Assembly (NCBI GenBank): GCA_018814745.1
Contig: JAHIZC010000217.1
Coordinates: forward strand, 1 to 21,175
Direction: 5' to 3'
DNA: 21,175 bases
Source: Candidatus Omnitrophota bacterium
GTDB taxonomy: Bacteria > Omnitrophota > Gorgyraeia > Gygaellales > Profunditerraquicolaceae
Position numbers and translations under genes: made by a program. Shown piece after piece: positions 6,046 through 13,747 of the stretch (positions within the stretch are counted from its first letter, which is position 1; each line of letters opens with the position of its first letter). The notes beneath the pieces are model-generated. The model was not told where the DNA came from and made no database searches. It saw only the letters and a program-made list of their open reading frames with translations.

Positions 6046-7326
6046 ATGACTCTATTAGAATCTGCAAAAAAGCAAATCTTGACTCCCTTGATGAAAAGAA
6101 TTGCTAAAGAGGAAGCAGTCCCGGCTGCGCAATTATTAAAACATATTGCCGAAGGAAAAGTAGTGATCCCCTTGAATAAAAACCGTAGGATAAAAAAACC
6201 CTGCGGCATCGGCCTTGGCTTGAGGACCAAAATAAATGCCAATATCGGAACCTCTACTGACAAGTCCCAGATGCATTACGAATTAAAAAAGCTGGATGTA
6301 GCCTTGGAATTCGGTGCTGATGCGGTGATGGATTTAAGTGTAGGCGGAAACCTTAAACTAATCAGAAAAGAAATATTAAAACGTTCAAACGTTGCCGTAG
6401 GCACAGTACCGATCTACGAAATCGCGGTAGAAGCAAATAAAAAAAATGACGATTTTCTTAAATTCAATACTAGTGATATTCTCCAAATCTTAGAATCGCA
6501 GGCAAAAGAGGGAGTAGACTTCTTTACGGTTCACGCCGGAGTGACTAAAAAAAGCCTGGGAGAATTAAAAAAACACCGCCGCACCATAGACATCGTCTCC
6601 CGGGGAGGAGCGATTCTCGCTGCCTGGATGATACAATCTAGGAAAGAGAACCCTTTCTATGAAGACTTTGATAAAGTCCTGGATATCGCCTATAAGTACG
6701 ATGTGACTTTAAGCTTAGGAGACGGCCTAAGGCCGGGATCGATCTTGGATGCCACGGATAAAGCACAAATCTCAGAACTAAAGATTTTAGGGGAACTTGC
6801 CACTCGCGCAAAAAAAAGAAACGTACAGGTAATGATCGAAGGGCCGGGACATGTGCCTCTGGATCAAATAAAAAAGAATGTTCAGCTAGAAAAGAAGTTC
6901 TGCCACCAGGCTCCATTTTACGTTCTCGGGCCCTTAGTGACTGACGTCGCTGCCGGATATGATCATATCAGCGCTGCTATTGGAGGTGCTTTGGCTGCCA
7001 GCTTTGGAGCTGACTTCTTATGCTACGTGACACCTGCCGAGCATCTCAGGCACCCTTCCATAGAGGATGTAAAGGAGGGAATGGTAGCCTCAAGAATCAG
7101 CGCCCATGCCGCTGATATCGTAAAAAATGTAAAGAATGCGATTGACTGGGACAGGAAAATCTCTTTGGCCAGAAAAAAGCGCGATTGGAAAGAACAGATC
7201 AAGCTGTCCATAGATAAGAATAAAGCCAAGGTTTACCGGGCTTCATCCAAGCCTCATTCATTTGATGTCTGCACTATGTGCGGGAAATACTGTTCTATTA
7301 AATTGATGGAAAGGTGTATGCATTGA
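6046..7326 (+). CDS. thiC: Phosphomethylpyrimidine synthase (ThiC), radical SAM
   Basis: Rearranges aminoimidazole ribotide to HMP phosphate, the pyrimidine half of thiamine, using SAM and a 4Fe-4S cluster. 426 residues is the short form of ThiC. Seen: IGLGLRTKINANIGTS (about 55-70), GADAVMDLSVGG, VPIYEIAVE, FFTVHAGV, SRGGAILAAWM, SLGDGLRPGSILDATDKAQ, MIEGPGHVPLDQI, GPLVTDVAAGYDHI, and the C-terminal cluster motif with Cys409, Cys412 and Cys416. The cluster spacing is CX2CX3C, whereas the classic ThiC motif is CX2CX4C; see findings. A weak ribosome site precedes ATG 6046. The gene ends only 9 nt before tRNA-Gly. No thiamine riboswitch was recognised in the short thiE-thiC gap. Confidence 0.95.
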   Translation: MTLLESAKKQILTPLMKRIAKEEAVPAAQLLKHIAEGKVVIPLNKNRRIKKPCGIGLGLRTKINANIGTSTDKSQMHYELKKLDVALEFGADAVMDLSVGGNLKLIRKEILKRSNVAVGTVPIYEIAVEANKKNDDFLKFNTSDILQILESQAKEGVDFFTVHAGVTKKSLGELKKHRRTIDIVSRGGAILAAWMIQSRKENPFYEDFDKVLDIAYKYDVTLSLGDGLRPGSILDATDKAQISELKILGELATRAKKRNVQVMIEGPGHVPLDQIKKNVQLEKKFCHQAPFYVLGPLVTDVAAGYDHISAAIGGALAASFGADFLCYVTPAEHLRHPSIEDVKEGMVASRISAHAADIVKNVKNAIDWDRKISLARKKRDWKEQIKLSIDKNKAKVYRASSKPHSFDVCTMCGKYCSIKLMERCMH

Positions 7327-7335
7327 AGCGTGCAT

Positions 7336-7406
7336 GCGGGTGTAATTCAATGGTAGAATGGCAGCTTCCCAAGCTGTACATGGCGGTTCGATTCCGCTCA
7401 CCCGCT
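7336..7406 (+). tRNA. tRNA-Gly (anticodon CCC)
   Basis: Complete 71-nt cloverleaf. Acceptor gcgggtg (7336-7342) pairs with cacccgc (7399-7405), discriminator T at 7406. D arm attc/gaat, anticodon arm gcagc-ttcccaa-gctgt with anticodon CCC reading GGG, and T arm ggcgg-ttcgatt-ccgct. CCA is not encoded, so it must be added after transcription. It sits 9 nt after the thiC stop, and the downstream lipoprotein appears to start inside its T arm (ATG 7380). Confidence 0.93.
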
Positions 7407-8033
7407 TTTGTTACGCTTGCGCTGCTTTGTAGTTTAATTATGGCCGGGTGTGCGAGCAGTCAATATGTAAAGACGGTTTCGCCTCCTCCCGAAACACCGG
7501 GAATATATCACCGCCTAGAAAGAGGAGAGTCGCTCTGGAAGATATCCAAGATATATGATATCGACCTGGATCGGCTAGTAAAAGTTAACCGGATTATAGA
7601 TGTAAGAAAGATCGCAGCAGGCAGATTAATCTTCATCCCCGGCCGGTTAAAAGAAAAACACCAAAATACGAATGAGCTTTCGGGCAATTTCATTTGGCCG
7701 CTTAAAGGAAAAATCATTACGGCTTTCGGGGAGACCCATGATCACATGGTCAACAAAGGAATCAACATCAAAACATATAGTAAAAACCATGTGCTGGCCT
7801 CGCGCAGCGGAAAGGTAGTCTTCTTTAACGAAAACTTTAACAATTACGGAAAAACGATTATTATTGATCACCAGGATGGCCTGATGTCTGTTTATTCAAA
7901 AAACTCAAAAGTATATGTTAAGGCGGGAGATTCCATCAAGCAGGGAACGACCATAGCAGAAACAGATACTTACCTGCATTTTGAAATCAGGGAAGGCAGC
8001 ATTGCAAAAAATCCGTTATTTTATCTACCATGA
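7380..8033 (+). CDS. NlpD-like lipoprotein: LysM plus degenerate M23 (LytM) domain
   Basis: From ATG 7380 the 217-residue protein has a lipoprotein signal: basic start, hydrophobic core, LIMAGC with lipidated Cys24. A LysM domain follows (about 44-88: YHRLERGESLWKISKIY to LIFIP), then an M23 domain (104-217). Catalytic and zinc positions are mostly lost. The usual HxGxD reads NKGIN (Asn125, Asn129) and the HLH before FEIR reads YLH, leaving only His200. A lipidated LysM plus inactive M23 protein matches NlpD/EnvC, which activate peptidoglycan amidases at division; I infer that role. The start lies inside tRNA-Gly; an ATG at 7440 would leave only MAGC and no signal peptide. The stop overlaps the next gene by 4 nt. 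Confidence 0.85.
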   Translation: MAVRFRSPAFVTLALLCSLIMAGCASSQYVKTVSPPPETPGIYHRLERGESLWKISKIYDIDLDRLVKVNRIIDVRKIAAGRLIFIPGRLKEKHQNTNELSGNFIWPLKGKIITAFGETHDHMVNKGINIKTYSKNHVLASRSGKVVFFNENFNNYGKTIIIDHQDGLMSVYSKNSKVYVKAGDSIKQGTTIAETDTYLHFEIREGSIAKNPLFYLP

Positions 8034-9619
8034 TAAAAGAGAAATTTTTTGGCCGAGAAGAATATCTTAAGCTGCTCAATAAAAGAGTAAGCGGCCTTAA
8101 GGATAACTACCGGCAGAATATCGCGATTCTCGGAGATGAAACGGTAGGTAAAACCTCTTTGATATTTCAGCTGCTGAGTAAATTCTGCGACAATTTGATT
8201 ATCACAACCTACCTGGAAATACGCCCGGGTTCCATAGAATATTTCGCTAAAAGGTTTATCGGGGTCTTGCTCTATAATTTCCTGATTAATAGCGGTGAGG
8301 CCTTAAAAGAAGACCTTGATTTTCTACTCAGCAAATCGCAAAGATATATTCCTCGGACGATAGAGCAGGCCAGATCAATTTTAAAAACCAATAAAAGAAA
8401 GAAAACCAACATCTTTATAGAATTACTTTCCTTATGTGAAATACTGCATCAAGAAACCGGAAAATTCTGCGTAGTGATACTTGATGAATTCCAAAACCTG
8501 GAGAGTTTGGGGATAAAGCATCTTTACCGCGAGTGGTCCAAGTTATTGCTCACCCAGAAGAATACGATGTACATACTTACCAGCTCTCTTAAGTTTAAAG
8601 CAAAGACTATACTTGCAAAAGATTTATCGCTGTTATTCGGTAACTTTGAGCAAATTGAAATCGGGCCATTTGATATACAGACGAGCGAAAAGTATCTGAA
8701 TAACCAACTAGATAACCTTGAATTAAAAATCGGCCTGAAGGAATTCCTGGTCAACTTTACCGGCGGATACCCACTCTATTTAAAGATCCTCTCTGAAGAA
8801 CTCTTAAAGTCCAAAGAGCATAATTTGTCCCAGATACTGGAAAACCTGCTCTTTTGTGATTCGGGTATTTTAAACCAGCGCTTCTCTAACTATATCAAGA
8901 TGTTCTTTGATTCGCCTTACAGCAATGACTATATATCGATCTTATACTTAATTTCCAGTGGAAGAAATAAAATCAGGGATATCTCTCATATTCTAAAAAA
9001 ACAGAAGAAAGACCTCAGTGCAAGAATCACTCATTTACTGGAACTTGATACCATAACCAGAAACGGAGACTTCTTAAAAGTAAACGACCGGGTATTCAGT
9101 TTCTGGCTAAGATTCGTATATCAGGAAAAACTGCATTCTCTGACTTTTGACGCCAGAAGCCAAAAAACAAAGTTTAAAGACAGAATTCAGGGCCTGATTA
9201 ATGAATTCTACCTGGCTTCACAAAAATCGCTATCCGACAGAATGGCCGAATTACTAAGGCTTTTTGAAAATGAAACGGTCCAATTGGAAAACAAAAAAAT
9301 CAAGCTGAACCATTTTAGAGAGATCAAACGCCTGGAATTCCGGGGAAGAAATCTTAAAAACGGGATACTCGGCAGGTCTCAAGATAACCTCTGGATCATT
9401 GCAATTACACAGGGCCTGCTGACGGAGAACGATATCCTTGATTTTTCAAAAGAGTGCAGGAGATACCGCCAAAAACCTCAGAGAAAAATCATGGTCACCC
9501 TAGAAAATATAGAAACTAATACCAGGTTAAGGGCTTTAGATGAAAAAATTCTCACTTGGGATATAGATGACCTGAATCAAATGTTTGACTTATTTGCAAA
9601 ACCGAGATTGGTGAGATGA
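8030..9619 (+). CDS. Archaeal-type ATPase with DUF234-like C-terminal domain
   Basis: A 529-residue STAND/AAA-like ATPase of the archaeal ATPase (PF01637-type) group. Seen: N-terminal FFGREEYLKLL, Walker A GDETVGKTS (35-43), Walker B VVILDEFQNL (148-157), sensor-like YILTSS (181-186), a winged-helix-like stretch (about 312-350, IRDISHILKKQKKDLSARITHLLELDTI) and FSFWLRFVY (356-364), the typical entry into DUF234. In related proteins the C-terminal part has a nuclease-like fold; I cannot identify catalytic residues here. The biological role of this family is mostly unknown; some members have been proposed as toxin-like or regulatory ATPases. The ATG overlaps the NlpD-like stop (ATGA), tying it to an envelope gene. 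Its stop lies at the left edge of a palindromic element. Confidence 0.78.
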   Translation: MIKEKFFGREEYLKLLNKRVSGLKDNYRQNIAILGDETVGKTSLIFQLLSKFCDNLIITTYLEIRPGSIEYFAKRFIGVLLYNFLINSGEALKEDLDFLLSKSQRYIPRTIEQARSILKTNKRKKTNIFIELLSLCEILHQETGKFCVVILDEFQNLESLGIKHLYREWSKLLLTQKNTMYILTSSLKFKAKTILAKDLSLLFGNFEQIEIGPFDIQTSEKYLNNQLDNLELKIGLKEFLVNFTGGYPLYLKILSEELLKSKEHNLSQILENLLFCDSGILNQRFSNYIKMFFDSPYSNDYISILYLISSGRNKIRDISHILKKQKKDLSARITHLLELDTITRNGDFLKVNDRVFSFWLRFVYQEKLHSLTFDARSQKTKFKDRIQGLINEFYLASQKSLSDRMAELLRLFENETVQLENKKIKLNHFREIKRLEFRGRNLKNGILGRSQDNLWIIAITQGLLTENDILDFSKECRRYRQKPQRKIMVTLENIETNTRLRALDEKILTWDIDDLNQMFDLFAKPRLVR

Positions 9620-9703
9620 ACCCCACACCTTCTAATAATTCATTACATACAGAGGTTTCAGAGGAAAATAACAGAATCCATATGAAAGAAGGTGCGGGGT
9701 GAA
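9615..9703 (+). repeat. Small palindromic element, copy 2, covering the phosphoesterase start
   Basis: Inverted repeat with left arm accccacaccttct (9620-9633) and right arm agaaggtgcggggt (9687-9700), 13 of 14 paired. It shares with 1-82 the left edge gatgaa, a following aataa and ttcatta, and the right-side atatgaaag. The left edge contains the TGA of the ATPase gene (9617-9619). The right arm contains a gaagg ribosome site (9688-9692) and the GTG start at 9699, 6 nt away, exactly as for accB. Translation could therefore depend on whether the hairpin is open. Homology of the two copies is read from sequence; the regulatory effect is inferred. Confidence 0.78.
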
Positions 9704-10187
9704 GATAGTCGTAATCTCAGATACGCATATACCTGATAAAGCAAGCGCCATACCAAAAGCGGTAATAGAAGAGCTTAGGAGAGCTGACATGGTTATCCAT
9801 GCCGGAGATCTGGTGAGCCTAGCTGTGTTAAAAACAATTAAAGAACTATGCGTTAACCTAAAGGCTGTTGCCGGAAATATGGACCATCCTGAAGTCAAGC
9901 GGCAGTTACCGGAGAAGGAAATCATTAAAATAGGTAAATACAAGCTTGGCCTGATGCATGGCTGGGGAGCACCGAATAAATTAATCGAGCTTTTAAGGGA
10001 AGAATTTAAAAAGGACTACGTGGACATAATAGTTTTCGGACACTCACACAACAGCGTAAACGAACAGAGGAAGGGAATACTATTTTTTAATCCAGGAAGC
10101 CTTACCGACAAAATCTTTGCTGAATATAACTCATACGGAATAATAGATATCAACGATAAAATAGAAGCACGGATTGTGAAAATATGA
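9699..10187 (+). CDS. YfcE/MJ0936-type metallophosphoesterase
   Basis: A 162-residue calcineurin-like phosphoesterase. All expected metal-binding motifs are present in order: SDTH (7-10, Asp8 and His10), HAGD (34-37), AGNMD (58-62, Asn60), LMHGW (85-89, His87) and GHSH (114-117). It closes with FFNPGSLTD, common in the family. The substrate is not predictable: relatives hydrolyse model phosphodiesters. The GTG start lies in the arm of a palindromic element. The stop overlaps the HIT gene by 4 nt (ATGA), suggesting coupled synthesis of two phospho-hydrolase or transferase type proteins. Confidence 0.9.
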   Translation: MKIVVISDTHIPDKASAIPKAVIEELRRADMVIHAGDLVSLAVLKTIKELCVNLKAVAGNMDHPEVKRQLPEKEIIKIGKYKLGLMHGWGAPNKLIELLREEFKKDYVDIIVFGHSHNSVNEQRKGILFFNPGSLTDKIFAEYNSYGIIDINDKIEARIVKI

Positions 10188-10654
10188 AAAAGAACCGGCT
10201 CTGGGCGCCCTGGAGGATCAATTATATAAGAAGCTCAAAAGAGAAAGGCTGCATCTTCTGTAAAGCCGCTAAATCCAAGAGAAAGGATCTCTTGATCTTT
10301 AAAACCAGTCATTCAATCTGTATGTTAAATCTTTATCCTTATAATAACGGGCATATCCTGGTCTCTCCCTTAAGGCACCTACGGCGTTTATCTCAATTAA
10401 AAGATATTGAAATCGTAGACCTTTTCCGTGTTTTAGAACGGGCTCAATCCATGCTAGATAAAGTATTAAAACCGGACGGTTATAATATCGGAGTGAACGT
10501 ATCCCAGAGTGCGGGAGCGGGAATAACCGGGCATATACACATACATATCGTTCCACGCTGGAAAGGAGATACAAACTTTATGCCGGTTATATATAATACA
10601 AAAATTATCTCCCAGTCATTAAACGAACTACATAAAGAGCTAAAAAAATGTTAG
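10184..10654 (+). CDS. HIT family protein (Ap4A-processing type)
   Basis: 156 residues with the histidine triad HIHIHIV (117-123), the active-site motif of nucleotidyl hydrolases and transferases. The N-terminus LWAPWRINYI plus CIFC (Cys23, Cys26) and FKTSHSICMLNLYPYNNGHILV places it with the bacterial HIT group that includes diadenosine tetraphosphate hydrolases or phosphorylases. The cytoplasmic role in dinucleotide polyphosphate turnover is inferred. It overlaps the upstream phosphoesterase by 4 nt and the downstream dGTPase-like gene by 7 nt. Confidence 0.9.
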   Translation: MKKNRLWAPWRINYIRSSKEKGCIFCKAAKSKRKDLLIFKTSHSICMLNLYPYNNGHILVSPLRHLRRLSQLKDIEIVDLFRVLERAQSMLDKVLKPDGYNIGVNVSQSAGAGITGHIHIHIVPRWKGDTNFMPVIYNTKIISQSLNELHKELKKC

Positions 10655-11802
10655 ACCAGCAACAGATTAAAAAGCTAGAAAAAATATCTCTCGCTCCATA
10701 TGCTACAAAAAGCAGTGACTCCAAAGGAAGAATCCATAAGGAAAAGGAGCACCCTTACAGAACGATCTATCAAAGAGACCGCGACAGAATTATACATAGC
10801 GCGGCTTTCAGAAGGCTGGAATATAAAACTCAGGTATTCGTCAATCATGAAGGTGATTATTACCGCACAAGATTAACCCATACCATAGAAGTAGCTCAGA
10901 TCGCCAGGAGCATTGCCGCTTATCTGAGAGTAAACGTTGACTTAACCGAAGCAATCGCCCTGGTCCATGATTTAGGACACACCCCTTTTGGCCATTCCGG
11001 AGAAGAGGCATTGAACGAACTGATGGCTAAACTAGGCGGTTTTAACCATAACCTACAGGGCTTAAGAGTAGTGGATTATCTGGAAGAGAGATACCCGAAA
11101 TTCTCCGGGCTTAATCTGAGCTGGGAGGTAAGAGAAGGACTAGTCAGGCATTCTTCTACTTTTGATAAAGCGGTCAAACTCAAAGAATTTTCTCTATATA
11201 AAATGCCTTCTCTAGAGGCCCAAATTGTGGATATCGCAGATGAAATTGCCTACAACAACCATGACCTAGACGACGGACTTACCTCCGGATTAATTAAGGA
11301 ATCCGATTTGGAAGAATTAGCGATCTGGAATAATACTAATAAAAAAGTCTTAGAGCTCTATCCTAAAATCGGAAAAAAACTAAAAAAACACCTGATCATC
11401 CGGTCACTTATAGATATCCAGGTAACCGATCTAATCCAAGAGACAGAGAAAAACATCAAAAAAGCCAAAATCAACTCACTTTTGGGAGTAAGGCAATTTA
11501 ACAAAAAAGTTGTTGACTTTAGTAAGGATATGTTAAACTTAAGGGAACCTCTGCGGGCATTTCTTATGGAGCGGATGTACCGGCATTACCGGGTAATGCG
11601 AATGAGCATCAAAGCTAAACGCTTTATCCAGGAGTTGTTTGAGATCTATGTAAAACAACCGCAGCAATTACCCATGGATATCCAAGAGAAGATACCCGTA
11701 GACGGAGTTAAAAGGACGGTATGTGATTATATTGCCGGCATGACAGACAGGTACGCTTTAGATGAATACAAAAAATTATTCAACCCCTACGAAAAAGTAT
11801 AA
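10648..11802 (+). CDS. dgt: dGTPase-like HD-domain triphosphohydrolase
   Basis: 384-residue protein of the deoxyguanosinetriphosphate triphosphohydrolase-like family, of the length seen for the shorter, non-enterobacterial members. Motifs: RDRDRIIHSAAFRRLEYKTQ (43-62), TRLTHTIEVAQIAR (74-87), HDLGHTPFGHSGEEAL (107-122) and IVDIADEIAYNNHDLDDG (about 193-210). The HD metal ligands are His78, His107, Asp108 and the later Asp of the ADEIAY segment. Members cleave dNTPs to nucleoside and triphosphate; the preferred nucleotide is not predictable here. The ATG overlaps the HIT stop, and the last 41 nt overlap the HD-GYP gene. Confidence 0.93.
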   Translation: MLDQQQIKKLEKISLAPYATKSSDSKGRIHKEKEHPYRTIYQRDRDRIIHSAAFRRLEYKTQVFVNHEGDYYRTRLTHTIEVAQIARSIAAYLRVNVDLTEAIALVHDLGHTPFGHSGEEALNELMAKLGGFNHNLQGLRVVDYLEERYPKFSGLNLSWEVREGLVRHSSTFDKAVKLKEFSLYKMPSLEAQIVDIADEIAYNNHDLDDGLTSGLIKESDLEELAIWNNTNKKVLELYPKIGKKLKKHLIIRSLIDIQVTDLIQETEKNIKKAKINSLLGVRQFNKKVVDFSKDMLNLREPLRAFLMERMYRHYRVMRMSIKAKRFIQELFEIYVKQPQQLPMDIQEKIPVDGVKRTVCDYIAGMTDRYALDEYKKLFNPYEKV

Positions 11803-12865
11803 ATTTCTACTTTCCTCGATTCATAGTATTTATCGGGTAATAAAATCTACCTATGAATTGCAACACCTGGTTACCCGGCTTACCAGGCTGCTATATCAGA
11901 TATTCAGCTGTTCGGAATGTACGATAATTATCCTCGACCCCTCCAAGGAGTCTTCGGTATTAAAATGCCTGGTGTACGAAAAAAAGAAACAAATAGTAGA
12001 TAAGAAAATACGGGTCTCTAATCCCTTAGAGAAGAAGATCATTAAATCTCTTACCATAACCAGACGGGATGGAATTCTGGCGATACCGCTGATATCCGAC
12101 GATATAATCGGGTTGATTATCTTGAAACGCGATAAAAAAGATTCGAGTTTCGATGCATCAGATCAAGAGATGTTGACTACCGTAGCGGAGCAGGCGGTAA
12201 TCGGAATACAAAATTTACAACTATACGATGAACAGCAGAAGGTAGTGGTGGGAAGCGTAAAATCCCTGATTACGTTAATGGATACCCGCGTCCCGCAGGA
12301 GTACACGCACTCCCCGAACTTCAGTAAATTAGTAGCCGCTATCGGACAAAAGATGAGTCTGGATAGAAAACAGATTGAAGGCTTAAAATATGCCAGTTTA
12401 TTACACGATACGGGAAAAATAGACATACCAACGGAGATACTTAAAAAGACATCCAAACTAACTACTAAGGAATTCAATATTGTCAAGCTGCATCCGGCTA
12501 AAGGGGTAGAGATCCTAAGGCCGATACAGATACTCAAGCCTGCTATACCGATCATCATGTATCACCATGAAAAGTACGACGGTACAGGTTATCCTTCAAG
12601 ATTAAAGAAGGGGCAGATTCCGCTGGGAGCAAGAATCATGGCGGTTGCAGATGCATTCGAAGCAATGGTTTACGGAAGGCCGTACCGGGAAAGAATGAAC
12701 ATCCGCTCGGCAATCAAAGAAATCAAGAAGAAGAGTGGTACGCAATTCGACCCTCAAGTTGTCGACGCATTCTTAAAGGCAATCAAGAAAACAAACACAA
12801 AAAACTACTTGAAACCTGCTAATAAAAAGATATATAATAATATAAAGAAAGGGGATAAAACTTAA
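11762..12865 (+). CDS. GAF and HD-GYP domain cyclic-di-GMP phosphodiesterase
   Basis: 367 residues. The N-terminal part (about 20-155) has a GAF-like pattern, with FSCSECTIIILDP, ILAIPLISDDIIGLIILKR and DQEMLTTVAEQAVIGIQNLQLY. The C-terminal part is a complete HD-GYP domain: HSPNFSKLVAAIG (183-195), HDTGK (215-219), HHEKYDGTGYP (268-278) and ARIMAVADAFEAM (290-302). HD-GYP enzymes hydrolyse c-di-GMP. No GGDEF domain is fused. The GAF part probably senses a small ligand or protein, nature unknown. The start at 11762 overlaps dgt by 41 nt and has no clear ribosome site, so the true start may be later. Two PilZ receptors lie about 5 kb downstream. Confidence 0.9.
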   Translation: MNTKNYSTPTKKYKFLLSSIHSIYRVIKSTYELQHLVTRLTRLLYQIFSCSECTIIILDPSKESSVLKCLVYEKKKQIVDKKIRVSNPLEKKIIKSLTITRRDGILAIPLISDDIIGLIILKRDKKDSSFDASDQEMLTTVAEQAVIGIQNLQLYDEQQKVVVGSVKSLITLMDTRVPQEYTHSPNFSKLVAAIGQKMSLDRKQIEGLKYASLLHDTGKIDIPTEILKKTSKLTTKEFNIVKLHPAKGVEILRPIQILKPAIPIIMYHHEKYDGTGYPSRLKKGQIPLGARIMAVADAFEAMVYGRPYRERMNIRSAIKEIKKKSGTQFDPQVVDAFLKAIKKTNTKNYLKPANKKIYNNIKKGDKT

Positions 12866-12869
12866 ATCT

Positions 12870-13415
12870 ATGAACCCTCAAAATAATCAATTTGAATTAT
12901 TCGCTCAAACAAAACACCATCAGCAAAAAAAAGGTGCCTCCTCAGGAAGGTCTTTTCTGTTTCATATCAAAAACCATGAAAGAATGCTCCTGGTGATTAC
13001 CGGGATGATCATTACCGGCATCATTTCTTTCTCTTTGGGTGTTGAAAAAGGTAAGAAGATTACCGCACTTAAAAGCGATTCCCGGATGGACGTAGCCCTA
13101 AAGAAAAGCCCTATTCCGGAAGTTAAGAAAATCGTAAAGAGCTTAGCGGTTGAGATAAATAAGGAAACAGCCGCAGAAAAGCCTGCCCTACCTGAAAAAG
13201 AAGGTTATGCTATTCAGCTTGCCTGCTATAAAACGGATTCTTACGCAAATAAAGAAGCGGCAGTCTTAAAAGAAAGGGGATTAACCCCGATCATTCAAAA
13301 GAAGGGCGAATATACCGTCCTTAGTGTAGGCGCCTTCCCTAACATGGAGAGCGCAACTTTAGTCTTACCGAAACTCAAAAAACGTTATCAAGGCTGCTAT
13401 ATAAGGAGGTTGTAA
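12870..13415 (+). CDS. SPOR-domain membrane protein
   Basis: 181 residues: basic cytoplasmic N-terminus (1-38), one transmembrane helix (about 39-58), a Lys/Glu-rich linker and a C-terminal SPOR domain (about 110-181: EGYAIQLACYKTDSYANKEAAVLKERGL to YTVLSVGAFPNMESA). SPOR domains bind glycan strands lacking stem peptides, often at the division septum, so a role in cell-wall remodelling or division is inferred. A purine-rich tract is 15-20 nt before the ATG. The final codons contain AGGAGG (13404-13409), which probably serves as ribosome site for the next gene. Confidence 0.87.
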   Translation: MNPQNNQFELFAQTKHHQQKKGASSGRSFLFHIKNHERMLLVITGMIITGIISFSLGVEKGKKITALKSDSRMDVALKKSPIPEVKKIVKSLAVEINKETAAEKPALPEKEGYAIQLACYKTDSYANKEAAVLKERGLTPIIQKKGEYTVLSVGAFPNMESATLVLPKLKKRYQGCYIRRL

Positions 13416-13420
13416 AAACC

Positions 13421-13744
13421 ATGTCAATACACCCATCGTTGAATATTCCAGAGAAGGATAAAAAACAACGCTCCGTATTAAAACGTTCGGAGCGTATCAA
13501 GAGTATGCTCGAAAAGGGAGAGTGGAAAAAAGGTGATAAGATTTTCGGCCTACCTAAGATAAAAACCCTGAAGATCAAATTTAAGAAAGAAAAGGCAGAA
13601 AAACCAGCCGAAGCAGAAGGCCTAGCTGCTGAGGGTGCTGTTCCCGCCGAAGGCGCAGTAAAAGGACAGGGTGTTAAAAAAGAGGCGACTGAGAAATCCC
13701 AGGACAAAAAAGCCCAAGATAAAAGAACCCAAGAGAAAAAATAA
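13421..13744 (+). CDS. Small basic protein, Chlamydiae/Verrucomicrobia-type, with low-complexity tail
   Basis: 107 residues. The first half, MSIHPSLNIPEKDKKQRSVL then KRSERIKSMLEKGEW and KIFGLPKIKTLK, matches my memory of a short, highly charged conserved protein (TIGR04137-type) of Chlamydiae, Verrucomicrobia and related phyla, function unknown. The second half (from about 55) is an Ala/Glu/Lys/Gln-rich low-complexity extension, probably disordered. AGGAGG at 13404-13409 sits 11 nt before the ATG. This gene is one of the better taxonomic hints in the window. The family assignment is from memory and should be tested with the HMM. Confidence 0.75.
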   Translation: MSIHPSLNIPEKDKKQRSVLKRSERIKSMLEKGEWKKGDKIFGLPKIKTLKIKFKKEKAEKPAEAEGLAAEGAVPAEGAVKGQGVKKEATEKSQDKKAQDKRTQEKK

Positions 13745-13747
13745 TTA

